DNA from: Channallabes apus
Lineage: Eukaryota; Chordata; Actinopteri; Siluriformes; Clariidae
Reading direction: 5' to 3'
DNA length: 64,000 bases
NCBI GenBank assembly: GCA_030522415.1
Contig: CM060106.1
Location: 28,974,985-29,038,984 of the forward strand
How positions within the stretch are numbered: position 1 is the first letter of the stretch; each line of letters starts with the position of its first letter. Made by a program: the position numbers and the translations under genes. Below are positions 10,937-20,304 of the stretch, piece after piece. The notes below the pieces were generated by a model that searched no databases, had not been told where the DNA came from, and saw only the letters and a list, made by a program, of their open reading frames with translations.

Positions 10937-11593
10937 TGCACTATATTATTATTATTATTTTAATACGCAATACTACAGTTCTCAGGAAAGTACCATTTTT
11001 AACTAAAAGTCTGGCCATGTTTACGTCTTTCCCGGTAAGAGTGTTGTGTTAAACTTGTGAAGGGGTTATTATTATTATTTCTATATTACTATTTTTTCTA
11101 TTTTTAATCACGTGTGATTTACGTTTGTATATTTAGAGTTACAATGTGACGTGGGGGGAGGGGTGGTGGTGGTGTGTTTTTCTCTCATTGAGAGATTTCA
11201 GTATTGGAGTGTGGAAATGTTTTATTTATATATTTAATTATTAGTTTCTGTAAGTTGTGTCGGAGCAGAAGATGGGGTGGTTAGCGGCAGGAGGATTTGT
11301 TGGGTGGAAGATGGAGGAATGGAAGAGCTTGCTGCTCTGTTTGTTAGCAGCTATCTTTGTTTGTTGGGGGGCAGTGGGGTGTGTGGGGGAGGGGTGTGTG
11401 GGGCAGGGGTGTGTGGAGCAGGGGTGTGGGGGGCAGGGGTGTGGGGGGGAGGGGTGGGCGATCTCCAAAGCCAGTATTGTGTTAGTTCTTTGTACACTGT
11501 GTATTTTTAACACGTTGTTCTGTGTTTTACACTTTAAGGCTGACGTTAGGCATCTTATTCATGTTTATCTACCTGCTTTTTCTCTCAGGGAGA
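10937..11593 (+). repeat. L1 inter-ORF spacer with G-rich minisatellite
   Basis: 657 bp separate ORF1 and ORF2. At about 11367-11457 the + strand carries repeated GGGGTGTGTGGGGCAG-like units, with many runs of three to seven G. On the LINE RNA strand this could fold into G-quadruplexes. Reading frames across it exist only because of the repeat. How ORF2 is translated across so long a spacer is not evident. Confidence 0.8.
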
Positions 11594-14500
11594 ATGAATA
11601 GTTCTTTAAACTTTGTGAGCTGGAATGTTAAGGGTTTAAACCATCCGGTGAAGAGAAGGAAGGTGCTCTCACACCTTAAACAACTTAACACTGCAATCGC
11701 ATTTTTACAAGAAACTCACATTCGCAGTTCTGATAACTCTCGCCTTATGTCACGTTGGGGTGGGCAGCACTACCACTCAACCTTTCAGGCCAAAGCTAGG
11801 GGTGTCTCAATTCTCATTAACCCAAACATCTCTTTTGAGCATCATAATGTTATTACGGATATACAAGGTCGTTATATCATTGTTTCAGGGAAGTTATTTA
11901 ATACTAATGTAGTGTTGGCTAATTTATATGCCCCTAATTATGACGATGTCTCCTTCTTTGAACATTTTTTCTCTCTTCTACCTGATCTGAGCTCATACTC
12001 TCTCATATTAGGGGGAGACTTTAACTGCTGTTTAGATCCATCACTTGACAGGTCATCTCCCAATCCTATACCTCTGAGTAAATCCGCCACGCTACTTCAG
12101 TCCTATTTCTGCAGCTTTGGTATCTCTGACATATGGCGCTTCCTTAATCCAAAAAAGAGAGAATACTCCTTTTTCTCACATGTTCACCATACTTTCTCCA
12201 GAATTGATTATTTCTTTATAGATAATCAACTGATCCCAATGGTTACTTCTTGTGCTTATCAGAGCATTGTGATATCAGATCACGCTCCAGTGGTTATGTC
12301 TATAAAACTCCCCGATCTCCCTCAGGTTACTAAACATTGGCGCTTTAATTCATCGTTACTGATGGAGGACGATTTTGAAAAATTTATGGAAGACCAGATA
12401 GTTTTTTTCCTCACCACAAATGAAACACCTGAAGTGTCACGTTTAGTTATTTGGGATGCTCTGAAAGCCTACCTCAGGGGACAGATAATTTCATACACTG
12501 GAAATATGAAAAGGAAGGCATATAAAGAACGAAAAGATTTGACCAACCAAATTAAAGAAATTGACCAGCAGTATGCTCTATTTAAAAACCCCGATCTCTA
12601 TAAAAAACGCGTAGAAGTGCAAACTAAGTTTGAACTTATTTCAACGCATGTAATTGAACGGCAATTATTAAAGAGTAGGAGCCAATTTTACATTCATGGT
12701 GACAAATCTGGGAAACTTTTAGCTAATCAGTTAAAAGGATTTAGAGCACAACAACAAATTACGAAAATTCGGATGGAGGATGGTACCATCACTACGGACC
12801 ATTCTAAAATTAATGATGCATTCAGGAATTTTTATTCTCGATTATATACTTCTGAGTTCCCAAAGGACCATTGTTCAGTTGAAAATTTCTTGACTCAACT
12901 AAATATCCCAACACTGTCCCCTGACTCTAGATTAAGATTAGAAGAGCCCATATCACAAGAGGAAATCAGTTCAGCTATCTCATCATTGCAGTCTGGTAAG
13001 TCCCCGGGTCCTGACGGGTTCCCTGCAGAGTTTTTTAAATCATTCTCCTCATACCTTGCACCACAACTAGCTTTGGTTCTATCTGAATCTTTCAAGCAAG
13101 GTAAGATGCCTGCGTCATTTAATGAGGCTCGCATCACCCTCATAGCAAAGAAGGATAAGGACCCAACAGAGTGCTCCTCATATAGACCAATCTCTCTTCT
13201 TAATGTGGATGTTAAAATCCTTGCTAAAGTCTTGGCTCGTAGATTAGAGAATGTTCTACCCTCAATTATATCTGAGGACCAGACCGGTTTTGTTAAAAAT
13301 CGTTATTCTTACTTTAACATTCGACGCCTTATGGATATCTTGTACACACCATCAGAGGAGACCCCTGGGTGTGTCCTTTCTTTGGATGCTGAAAAGGCTT
13401 TTGATCGTGTGGAATGGGAGTATTTATTCAGGGCTTTAGAAAAATTCAATTTTGGTCCAAGTTTTATCACTTGGGTTAAATTATTATATTCAAGCCCTAC
13501 TGCCTCAGTTCTGACAAATGCTCAACAGTCTCAACCATTCAGTCTTCAGCGGGGAACTCGTCAGGGGTGTCCCCTTAGCCCATTGCTCTTTAACCTCGCC
13601 ATTGAGCCACTAGCAATTGCATTCCGAAGCTGTAGAAATATATCTGGGATTTGGAGGCAGGGAGAAGAACATAAAGTTTCCCTTTATGCAGATGATCTTC
13701 TACTTTTTTTATCGAATCCAGTCTCCTCTCTGCCACATGTGCTGTCATTGCTCAGGGAATTTAGCTATTTTTCAGGATATAAATTAAATTTGCACAAAAG
13801 TGAACTTTTTCTGCTAGATAATACAGCAGTAACAACTGGTATGCACAATTTTCCATTCAACATAGTGAAAAATCAGTTTACCTATCTTGGTATTACAATC
13901 ACAAGGAAACATAAACACCTCTTTAAAGAAAATTTTTTTAGGTTGTTGAACCAAACAAGAAAGGACTTGGGACGATGGTCACCACTGTCCATGTCCCTGG
14001 TGGGCCGCATTAATGCCATTAAAATGAGTATTCTCCCTAAATTTTTATATCTCTTTCAGTCTGTACCTGTTTTTATTCCCAAATCTTACTTTGGCGCGTT
14101 AGACTCAATTATATCTTCTTACCTTTGGAAAGGTAAACATCCACGATTGAATAAGTCCCTACTTCAAAGATCTAAAAGAGACGGTGGCATGGCTCTACCT
14201 AATTTTCGTTTCTACTACTGGGCAGCAAACATTCGATCTGTCATTTTTTGGTCATATTTTCATAACCAACCTAATCGGCCTGCCTGGGTGGAAATGGAGA
14301 TAAAGTCTATCAAAAATCTCTCTGTCTCTGCACTCCTTGGATCTGCTCTCCCCATCCCCTCAATTAAATTAATCAATAACTCAGTAGTAGTGCATACCTT
14401 GAGAGTATGGGCTCAGTTCAGAAAGCACAGCGGTCTTCTGGGCTTTTCTCTGTCCAGTCCTATCGTCTCTAACCATCTCTTCCAGCCTTCTTTACATGAC

Positions 14501-15376
14501 TCAGTGTTTCAGGAATGGTACAATAAGGGCATCAAGCTTTGCAAGGACCTGTTCGTTGACCATAAGTTTGTATCATTTGAACAGCTTTCCGAAAGGTTTA
14601 ACTTACCCAATTCTCATTTTTTCAGATATCTGCAAGTAAGACACTTCATTCGCTCTTTAATACCAAATTTCCCTGAGGCTCCTGCTGCAAACATTCTAGA
14701 CAATCTCCTCTGTTTGTCTCCGCTGCGTAAAGGCCTAATATCCACTATTTATGGTGGATTGATGGCTTCGAGTCACACTCCTCTGTGTAAAATTAAAACT
14801 GCTTGGGAGAAGGATTTAAATCTGTCACTATCAGATGATACTTGGAATTCAATTCTTAAACTTATCAACTCAACCTCCTTATGTGCCCGCCACTCTTTAT
14901 TACAGTTTAAGGTCGTACACAGGGCTCACTTCTCCAAACTTAAACTTTCCCGTTTCTACCCAGACATTGATCCTTGCTGTAATAAATGTAAAAGCGGAGA
15001 GGCGTCTCTTATTCATATGTACTGGACATGCCCGAATTTGGAAAAATTCTGGAGGGGTGTTTTTAAGACCCTGTCCTTCATATTGAATTGCAATCTTGAA
15101 CCAGACCCTCTGATTGCTCTTTTTGGTGTCACTGGAGAAGAGGGTAAGAGTCTAAGTCCAGCCAAAAAGAGATTGTTATCTTTTGCGACACTCCTGGCCA
15201 GGCGTTCTCTTTTATTCAAGTGGAAGGATGCCACGTCACCCACTCACGCCCAGTGGCTCAGAGATATCATGTCCTGTCTGTCCCTGGAGAAGATTCACTA
15301 CACAATTCGTTACTCAGACTTTAAATTTCAACAGGTGTGGGGGCCCTTCCTTCACTTTTTTCATATACATTTATAG
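11594..15376 (+). CDS. L1 ORF2 protein: APE endonuclease plus reverse transcriptase
   Basis: A 1260-residue polyprotein that nicks target DNA and reverse-transcribes the LINE RNA. Start at ATG 11594 (MNSSLNFVSWNVKGLNHP); the frame is open upstream but has no ATG near the domain. The endonuclease (residues ~1-235) has 'SWNVKGL', 'FLQETH', 'LILGGDFNCCLD' near 140, 'RIDYFFID' and 'VISDHAPV' near 230. RT (residues ~480-750) has 'SGKSPGPDGFPAEFF', 'YRPISLLNVDVKILAKVLA', 'LSLDAEKAFDRVEWEYLF' near 600, 'TRQGCPLSPLLFNLAIEPL' and the catalytic 'SLYADDLLLF' near 697. The C-terminus has the Cys/His cluster 'CCNKCKSGEASLIHMYWTC' near 1127. All catalytic motifs are intact and the length is normal. Confidence 0.96.
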   Translation: MNSSLNFVSWNVKGLNHPVKRRKVLSHLKQLNTAIAFLQETHIRSSDNSRLMSRWGGQHYHSTFQAKARGVSILINPNISFEHHNVITDIQGRYIIVSGKLFNTNVVLANLYAPNYDDVSFFEHFFSLLPDLSSYSLILGGDFNCCLDPSLDRSSPNPIPLSKSATLLQSYFCSFGISDIWRFLNPKKREYSFFSHVHHTFSRIDYFFIDNQLIPMVTSCAYQSIVISDHAPVVMSIKLPDLPQVTKHWRFNSSLLMEDDFEKFMEDQIVFFLTTNETPEVSRLVIWDALKAYLRGQIISYTGNMKRKAYKERKDLTNQIKEIDQQYALFKNPDLYKKRVEVQTKFELISTHVIERQLLKSRSQFYIHGDKSGKLLANQLKGFRAQQQITKIRMEDGTITTDHSKINDAFRNFYSRLYTSEFPKDHCSVENFLTQLNIPTLSPDSRLRLEEPISQEEISSAISSLQSGKSPGPDGFPAEFFKSFSSYLAPQLALVLSESFKQGKMPASFNEARITLIAKKDKDPTECSSYRPISLLNVDVKILAKVLARRLENVLPSIISEDQTGFVKNRYSYFNIRRLMDILYTPSEETPGCVLSLDAEKAFDRVEWEYLFRALEKFNFGPSFITWVKLLYSSPTASVLTNAQQSQPFSLQRGTRQGCPLSPLLFNLAIEPLAIAFRSCRNISGIWRQGEEHKVSLYADDLLLFLSNPVSSLPHVLSLLREFSYFSGYKLNLHKSELFLLDNTAVTTGMHNFPFNIVKNQFTYLGITITRKHKHLFKENFFRLLNQTRKDLGRWSPLSMSLVGRINAIKMSILPKFLYLFQSVPVFIPKSYFGALDSIISSYLWKGKHPRLNKSLLQRSKRDGGMALPNFRFYYWAANIRSVIFWSYFHNQPNRPAWVEMEIKSIKNLSVSALLGSALPIPSIKLINNSVVVHTLRVWAQFRKHSGLLGFSLSSPIVSNHLFQPSLHDSVFQEWYNKGIKLCKDLFVDHKFVSFEQLSERFNLPNSHFFRYLQVRHFIRSLIPNFPEAPAANILDNLLCLSPLRKGLISTIYGGLMASSHTPLCKIKTAWEKDLNLSLSDDTWNSILKLINSTSLCARHSLLQFKVVHRAHFSKLKLSRFYPDIDPCCNKCKSGEASLIHMYWTCPNLEKFWRGVFKTLSFILNCNLEPDPLIALFGVTGEEGKSLSPAKKRLLSFATLLARRSLLFKWKDATSPTHAQWLRDIMSCLSLEKIHYTIRYSDFKFQQVWGPFLHFFHIHL

Positions 15377-15684
15377 TTTGATTCCTGTCTTATTTAATTA
15401 CTTGTTTGTTTGCTTTCTTTCCCCTTTTTATTCCTCTTTATTTATTTATTTTTTGCACGTAGAACCAAAAAACTTCCAGCTCCATATTCTTTATTCTTTT
15501 TTCTTTTTTGATTTCTCTCAATGCCTGGCGTTTAGCCTTTCATATCCTTGTAAAACTGGCTTGGAGTCGGGGAGGGACGGGGTGGGTGCTATAGGGTTTA
15601 TAAGGGGATTATAAAACCTGTATTAAAATATTACATGTTTACCCTGTTTTATCCCTGTTAAAATCAATAAAAATATTGTTGAAA
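15377..15684 (+). other. 3' UTR of the nested L1
   Basis: T-rich 308-bp 3' UTR with no poly(A) tail. It ends in 'aatcaataaaaatattgttg', closely matching the end of the truncated L1 at 4935. Presumably this end is what the element's own RT recognises (inference). Confidence 0.8.
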
Positions 15685-15700
15685 TAGAAAATTTAGTAGG
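15685..15700. repeat. Target-site duplication of the nested L1, right copy
   Basis: Exact second copy of the 16-mer at 9960-9975. L2 coding sequence resumes directly from here. Confidence 0.95.
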
Positions 15701-16748
15701 AATTAAGGGTACAACCCTCTCCTGGCTCAGATCCTATTTGACCGATCGTTATCAGTATGTAGACTTAAATGGTGATTATTCTGCATGTTCTCTAGTGGAG
15801 TTTGGCGTTCCACAGGGTTCAGTTTTAGGCCCACTGCTTTTTTCCCTTTACATGCTTCCTCTGGGCAATATAATCCGTAAGCATGGTATTAGTTTTCATT
15901 GTTATGCTGACGACACACAGCTATACGTCTCAACAAAACCTGATGAGAAAAACCATCTTACTAAAGTTGAGCAATGTGTTCAGGACATAAGAAATTGGAT
16001 GCTAATTAACTTCCTTCTGCTTAATCCGGATAAGACAGAAGTTCTAGTCATAGGACCGCATACAGCTAGAAGTAAAATCTTAGATCACACCGTAACTTTA
16101 GATGGCCTTTCTGTTCCGTCAAGTGCAACAGTAAAAGACCTCGGCGTGATTATAGATTCCAGCCTTTCATTTGAAGCTCATGTAGATAATATCACCAGGA
16201 TAGCATTCTTTCACCTTAGAAATATCGCCAAAATAAGAAATATATTGTCGCTAAATGATGCAGAAAAACTAGTTCATGCTTTTATCACTTCTAGGTTGGA
16301 CTATTGTAATGCCTTACTGTCTGGTTGTTCAGTTAGGTGCATAAACAAGCTTCAGCTAGTCCAAAATGCAGCAGCGAGAGTCCTCACTAGAACCAGAAGA
16401 TATGAGCACATCACCCCTATCCTATCTTCACTGCATTGGCTCCCTGTGAAATTTCGCATTGATTTTAAAGTACTACTCTTGACATATAAGGCATTAAATG
16501 GTCTCGCGCCGCAGTATCTGAGCGAACTGCTAGTGTCTTACGATCCGCCACGCCTACTTCGGTCAAAGGATGCAGGCTGCTTATCAGTACCGCGTATTAT
16601 GAAAACTACAGCTGGGGGCAGAGCTTTTTCTTACAAAGCCCCAAAATTATGGAATAGTCTTCCAAATAGTGTTCGGGACTCAGACACAGTCTCAGTGTTT
16701 AAGTCTAGGCTCAAAACCTATTTATTTAGCCAAGCATTTTATAAATAG
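15685..16748 (+). pseudogene. L2 LINE ORF, C-terminal part (rest of RT and tail domain)
   Basis: Continues the L2 protein interrupted at 9975, in an open frame that enters from the target duplication. It shows '[17 protein letters not shown]', the catalytic '[12 protein letters not shown]', '[13 protein letters not shown]', '[18 protein letters not shown]', '[13 protein letters not shown]', '[17 protein letters not shown]' and '[19 protein letters not shown]', ending '..SQAFYK'. These are standard L2-clade motifs. No stop or frameshift is seen in this half. The ORF is inactive because of the L1 insertion, the stop at 9476 and the missing 5' end. Confidence 0.9.
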
Positions 16749-17772
16749 ATTTGCCATAAGGTAAAGGAGCAGATCTGGGGGACTCATGGACGTAGAGTAT
16801 TATGGTGAACTGGTATGTTTAGATGCTGTCTTCCTCAGTCTCATTTGATCACTCAGGTTTGTTGACGGTGAGGTGATTGTTTGCTTTACATCTCAGGGAG
16901 CCCTCATGTTTGTGTTTCCTTCTGGCTCTCCCTTTTAGTTATGCTGTCATAGTTAGTCCTGCCGGAGTCCCTGCTTGCACTCTACAGTAAATATACATTC
17001 ACATTAGACATTGTGACTGTGACCATACCTAATTGCAATCTCTCCTCCTCTTCTCTTCCTCCCCCTCTTTCTCTTTCCGCTCTCCCCCTGTCTCCCCCTT
17101 TCACTCTTTCTCTCTCTCTCTCTCTGTCGAGCTACACATGTGGTTCCTGAGCTGCCAGTGATCCAGACTCCCTCTGCCCTCCGGAGCTGTCTGATCCATC
17201 CTGGTGCCCGGTTTCTGGTTGGAGGTCTCATCGCATGGATGCCCCGTGTGTCTCTTTAGGATGCGTCTGGTGTCTGGGGATGGTTCTCTATACTTAGAAG
17301 ATGATTCTGCCCTCGACTGGTGTGGTCAGCTGTTTCTCTGAGGACTTGACAATTCGATAGTTCAGGACTGGAACTTTCTACAAGTCTATCTGAGTCTCGA
17401 ATAACTACTGGACTCCATTTTACATCAAGTATTATAACATCAATTAACATCAACTATTATAGCTGAACCTAACACTTAACACTGTATAAATGCAGATCAT
17501 TTCCTGCTATCTGTTTCACCCAGATGAGGATGGGTTCCCTGTCGAGTCTGGTTCCTCTCAAGGTTTCTTCCTATTACCGTCTCAGGGAGTTTTTCCTTGC
17601 CACTGTCGCCCTCGGGCTTGCTCGCCAGGGAATATCTGAACATTTTGATTCATACACATTCACATTCCATACAAGCTTAAATAATTCTTTTGATTGTGTA
17701 AAGCTGTTTTGAGACAATGTCAATTGTTAAAAGCGCTATACAAATAAAACTGAATTGAATTGAATTGAATTG
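16749..17772 (+). repeat. L2 3' UTR and short tandem tail
   Basis: Non-coding end of the L2: CT-rich tract (17041-17126), 'gatgaggatgggttccctgt', 'caaggtttcttcctattacc', 'cagggagtttttccttgcca', then 'caattgttaaaagcgctata' and three to four copies of 'gaatt' at 17752-17772. Frames open here are UTR artefacts. Confidence 0.85.
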
Positions 17773-17775
17773 AGA

Positions 17776-18250
17776 CAGTGTGATGCTCTGGTCAACGGTC
17801 TGCTGGGAAACCTTGGGTTTTTATGAGGTTTTTATGTGGATGTTACTTTGGCACGTACATTTTATTGTCACATACTGTAACATTGCTGAGTCTACTGTAG
17901 ATCTGACCAATTGAAGCAACCCCAGATCATAACACTGCCTCCAGAAGCTCGTACAGTGGAAACTTTGCATAGTAGCTGCATCACTTCATGTGCTTTTCGC
18001 ACTTACTCAGTGTAAGGATATTTTTATTGATGGAGACTTCAAAGCACTTATGTACTGTAAGTTGCAAGGGTGTCTGCCAAATGCCGTAAATGTAAATGTA
18101 CCCTGATGCACTCATCACTCTGGAGTAGTGTCAATCGGGTCCCATCACACTATATGCTCCAGAGCTTCAATAAGAAGTAGTTTCAGTATGACCACGCAGA
18201 TGTTTAGTAGTAGTCCTGAGAATTCTCATCACATTGTGTGCATGGAAATG
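17776..18250. mobile_element. Two old Tc1-like transposase fragments with a SINE-tail insertion
   Basis: 17776-17870 (+) matches a Tc1-like transposase reading around '..gatgctctgg..ggaaaccttggg..', the family also present at 42290. 17890-18250 is a different Tc1-like family in reverse ('ccccagatcataacactgcc', 'accctgatgcactcatcac', ending 'gtgtgcatggaaatgctctc'). It is interrupted at about 17999-18095 by the 3' part of a V-SINE-like repeat ('gtctgccaaatgccgtaaat'). Identification is by recall of family consensus sequences. Confidence 0.6.
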
Positions 18251-18254
18251 CTCT

Positions 18255-18470
18255 CACTAAGTGGTGGCTCAGAGGGCTAAGGCACTGAAATCGGCAGAAC
18301 TGGCGGTTCACCAGGTTGCCACTGTTGGGCCCTTGAGCAAGGCCCTTAACCCTATCTGCTCCAGGGGTGCTGTATTATAGGTGACCCTGCGCTCTGACCC
18401 CTGCTACGCTGGGATATGCGAAGAAGGATAAAGCAACTACTTTGTATAAAGCAACTTCACCAAGCGTTTA
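18255..18470 (+). repeat. V-SINE-like element
   Basis: Head 'gtggctcagagggctaaggc', then 'ttgggcccttgagcaaggcc', 'ctgctccaggggtgctgta' and 'gaccctgcgctctgacccc', the conserved central domain of V-type vertebrate SINEs. The B box is degenerate ('ggcggttcaccagg'). Confidence 0.75.
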
Positions 18471-18726
18471 AGTGATCTCCAATCATTCATAATTCATTCA
18501 TAATACCTTTTCTGACCACATTTGTTCCTCAAAGTATCTTTCAAGATTGTTTCTTTGTTGTTTTCTTTGATTGATGCAGAACAACAATTTCATCCTTTAT
18601 AAAGTGACTTTTTTTTGACCAGGCATTTAGACAGTACATTTTCACATGCAAATATACTGAATCTTTAAATTATTTTAAAGGACTGAATACATTTAAAAAA
18701 AAAATTTTTTTTCAATAATATACCTA

Positions 18727-20304
18727 CAGTGGCTTGCAAAAGTATTCGGCCCCCTTGAACTTTTCCACATTTTGTCACATTACAGCCACAAACATGAATC
18801 AATTTTATTGGAATTCCACGTGAAAGACCAATACAAAGTGGTGTACACGTGAGAAGTGGAACGAAAATCATACATGATTCCAAACATTTTTTACAAATAA
18901 ATAACTGCAAAGTGGGGTGTGCGTAATTATTCAGCCTCCTGAGTCAATTCTTTATAGAACCACCTTTTGCTGCAATTACAGCTGCCAGTCTTAGGGTATG
19001 TCTCTACCAGCTTCGCACATCTAGAGACTGAAATTGTTGCCCATTCTTCTTTGCAAAACAGCTCCAGCTCAGTCAGATTAGATGGACAGCGTTTGTGAAC
19101 AGCAGTTTTCAGATCTTGCCACAGATTCTCGATTGGATTTAGATCTGGACTTTGACTGGGCCATTCTAACACATGGATATGTTTTGTTTTAAACCATTCC
19201 ATTGTTGCCCTGGCTTTATGTTTAGGGTCGTTGTCCTGCTGGAAGGTGAACCTCCGCCCCAGGCTCAAGTCTTTTGCAGACTCCAAGAGGTTTTCTTCCA
19301 AGATTGTCCTGTATTTGGCTCCATCCATCTTCCCATCAACTCTGACCAGCTTCCCTGTCCCTGCTGAAGAGAAGCACCCCCAGAGCATGATGCTGCCACC
19401 ACCATATTTGACAGTAGGGAAGGTGTGTTCAGAGTGATGTGCAGTGTTGGTTTTCCGCCACACATAGCGTTTTGCATATTGGCCAAAAAGTTCCATTTTG
19501 GTCTCATCTGACCAGAGCACCTTCTTCCACATGTTTGCTGTGCAAACGGGACTTCTTATGGTTTTCTGTTAACAATGGCTTTCTTCTTGCCACTCTTCCA
19601 TAAAGGCCAACTTTGTGCAGTGCACGACTAATAGTTGTCCTATGGACAGATTCCCCCACCTGAGCTGTAGATCTCTGCAGCTCGTCCAGAGTCACCATGG
19701 GCCTCTTGGCTGCATTTCTGATCAGCACTCTCCTTGTTCGGCCTGTGAGTTTAGGTGGACGGCCTTGTCTTGGTAGGTTTACAGTTGTGTCATACTCCTT
19801 CCATTTCTGAATGATCGCTTGAACAGTGCTCCGTGGGATGTTCAAGGCTTTGGAAATCTTTTTGTAGCCTAAGCCTGCTTTAAATTTCTCAATAACTTTA
19901 TCCCTGACCTGTCTGGTGTGTTCTTTGGACTTCATGGTATTGTTGCTCCCAATATTCTCTTAGACAACCTCTGAGGCCGTCACAGAGCAGCTGTATTTGT
20001 ACTGACATTAGATTACATACAGGTGCACTCTATTTAGTCATTAGCACTCATCAGGCAATGTCTATGGACAACTGACTGCACTCAGACCAAAGGGGGCTGA
20101 ATAATTACGCACACCCCACTTTGCAGTTATTTATTTGTAAAAAATGTTTGGAATCATGTGTGATTTTCGTTCCACTTCTCACGTGTACACCACTTTGTAT
20201 TGGTCTTTCACGTGGTATTCCAATAAAATTGATTCATGTTTGTGGCTGTAATGTGACAAAATGTGGAAAAGTTCAAGGGGGCCGAATACTTTTGCAAGCC
20301 ACTG
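18727..20304 (-). mobile_element. Tc1-like DNA transposon with ~207-bp inverted ends, inactive copy
   Basis: Complete 1578-bp element between TA dinucleotides (18725-18726 and 20305-20306). The ends begin 'cagtggcttgcaaaagtatt'; about 207 bp at each side are near-identical inverted copies with only a few mismatches, among them 'gaattccacg' against 'gtattccaat'. Inner repeats share 'attattcagcc'. This family differs in sequence from the element at 3175. The transposase is frameshifted. Confidence 0.94.
18927..19935 (-). pseudogene. Tc1-like transposase, two frameshifts
   Basis: Starts at ATG 19933-19935 (MKSKEHTRQVRDKVIEKF). The N-terminal paired-like DNA-binding region has 'YKKISKALNIPRSTVQAII' and the linker 'LPRQGRPPKLTGRTRRVL'. 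The catalytic part, in another frame from about 19532 down, has 'VLWSDETKMELFG', 'KYGGGSIMLWGCFS', 'QQDNDPKHKARATMEWF' and 'SPDLNPIENLW', again DD34E with 34 residues between the last D and E. The first frameshift is near 19533-19560. A second near 18990 changes the end, where an alternative frame reads the usual AAVIAAKGG terminus. Confidence 0.92.

Larger units (their letters stand above)
9976..15684 (+). mobile_element. Full-length L1-like LINE (Swimmer/Tx1-type), both ORFs open
   Basis: A 5709-bp autonomous-looking non-LTR retrotransposon. It has a 163-bp 5' UTR, ORF1 (10139-10936), a G-rich inter-ORF spacer (10937-11593), ORF2 (11594-15376) and a 308-bp 3' UTR. It ends 'caataaaaatattgtt' plus a few bases rather than with a poly(A) tail. 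A perfect 16-bp duplication of L2 sequence flanks it (9960-9975 and 15685-15700). The exact duplication, two open ORFs and apparently complete 5' end point to a recent insertion. No damage is visible in either ORF. Whether it is transcribed cannot be read from the sequence. Confidence 0.95.
8288..17772 (+). mobile_element. L2-clade LINE, 5'-truncated, split by an L1 insertion
   Basis: The left part (about 8288-9975) covers the endonuclease and early reverse transcriptase. The right part (15685-17772) covers the rest of RT, the C-terminal domain and the 3' UTR ending in (TTGAA)n-type repeats near 17752-17772. Without the inserted L1 and one copy of its target duplication the element would be about 3.8 kb. 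The 3' UTR contains a CT-rich stretch at 17041-17126 and ends with 'gtaaagctgttttgagacaa', a tail also seen at 28962 (reverse) and 56935. The exact 5' boundary is uncertain because homology to the L2 protein fades near 8288. Confidence 0.88.

Noticed and set aside
11257..11601. Cysteine/glycine-rich reading frames between ORF1 and ORF2
   Set aside because: They read the G-rich minisatellite; composition is explained by the DNA repeat in every frame.
9976..15684. LTR retrotransposon or endogenous virus
   Set aside because: No long terminal repeats, protease, integrase or envelope; APE endonuclease plus RT and a target duplication identify a LINE.
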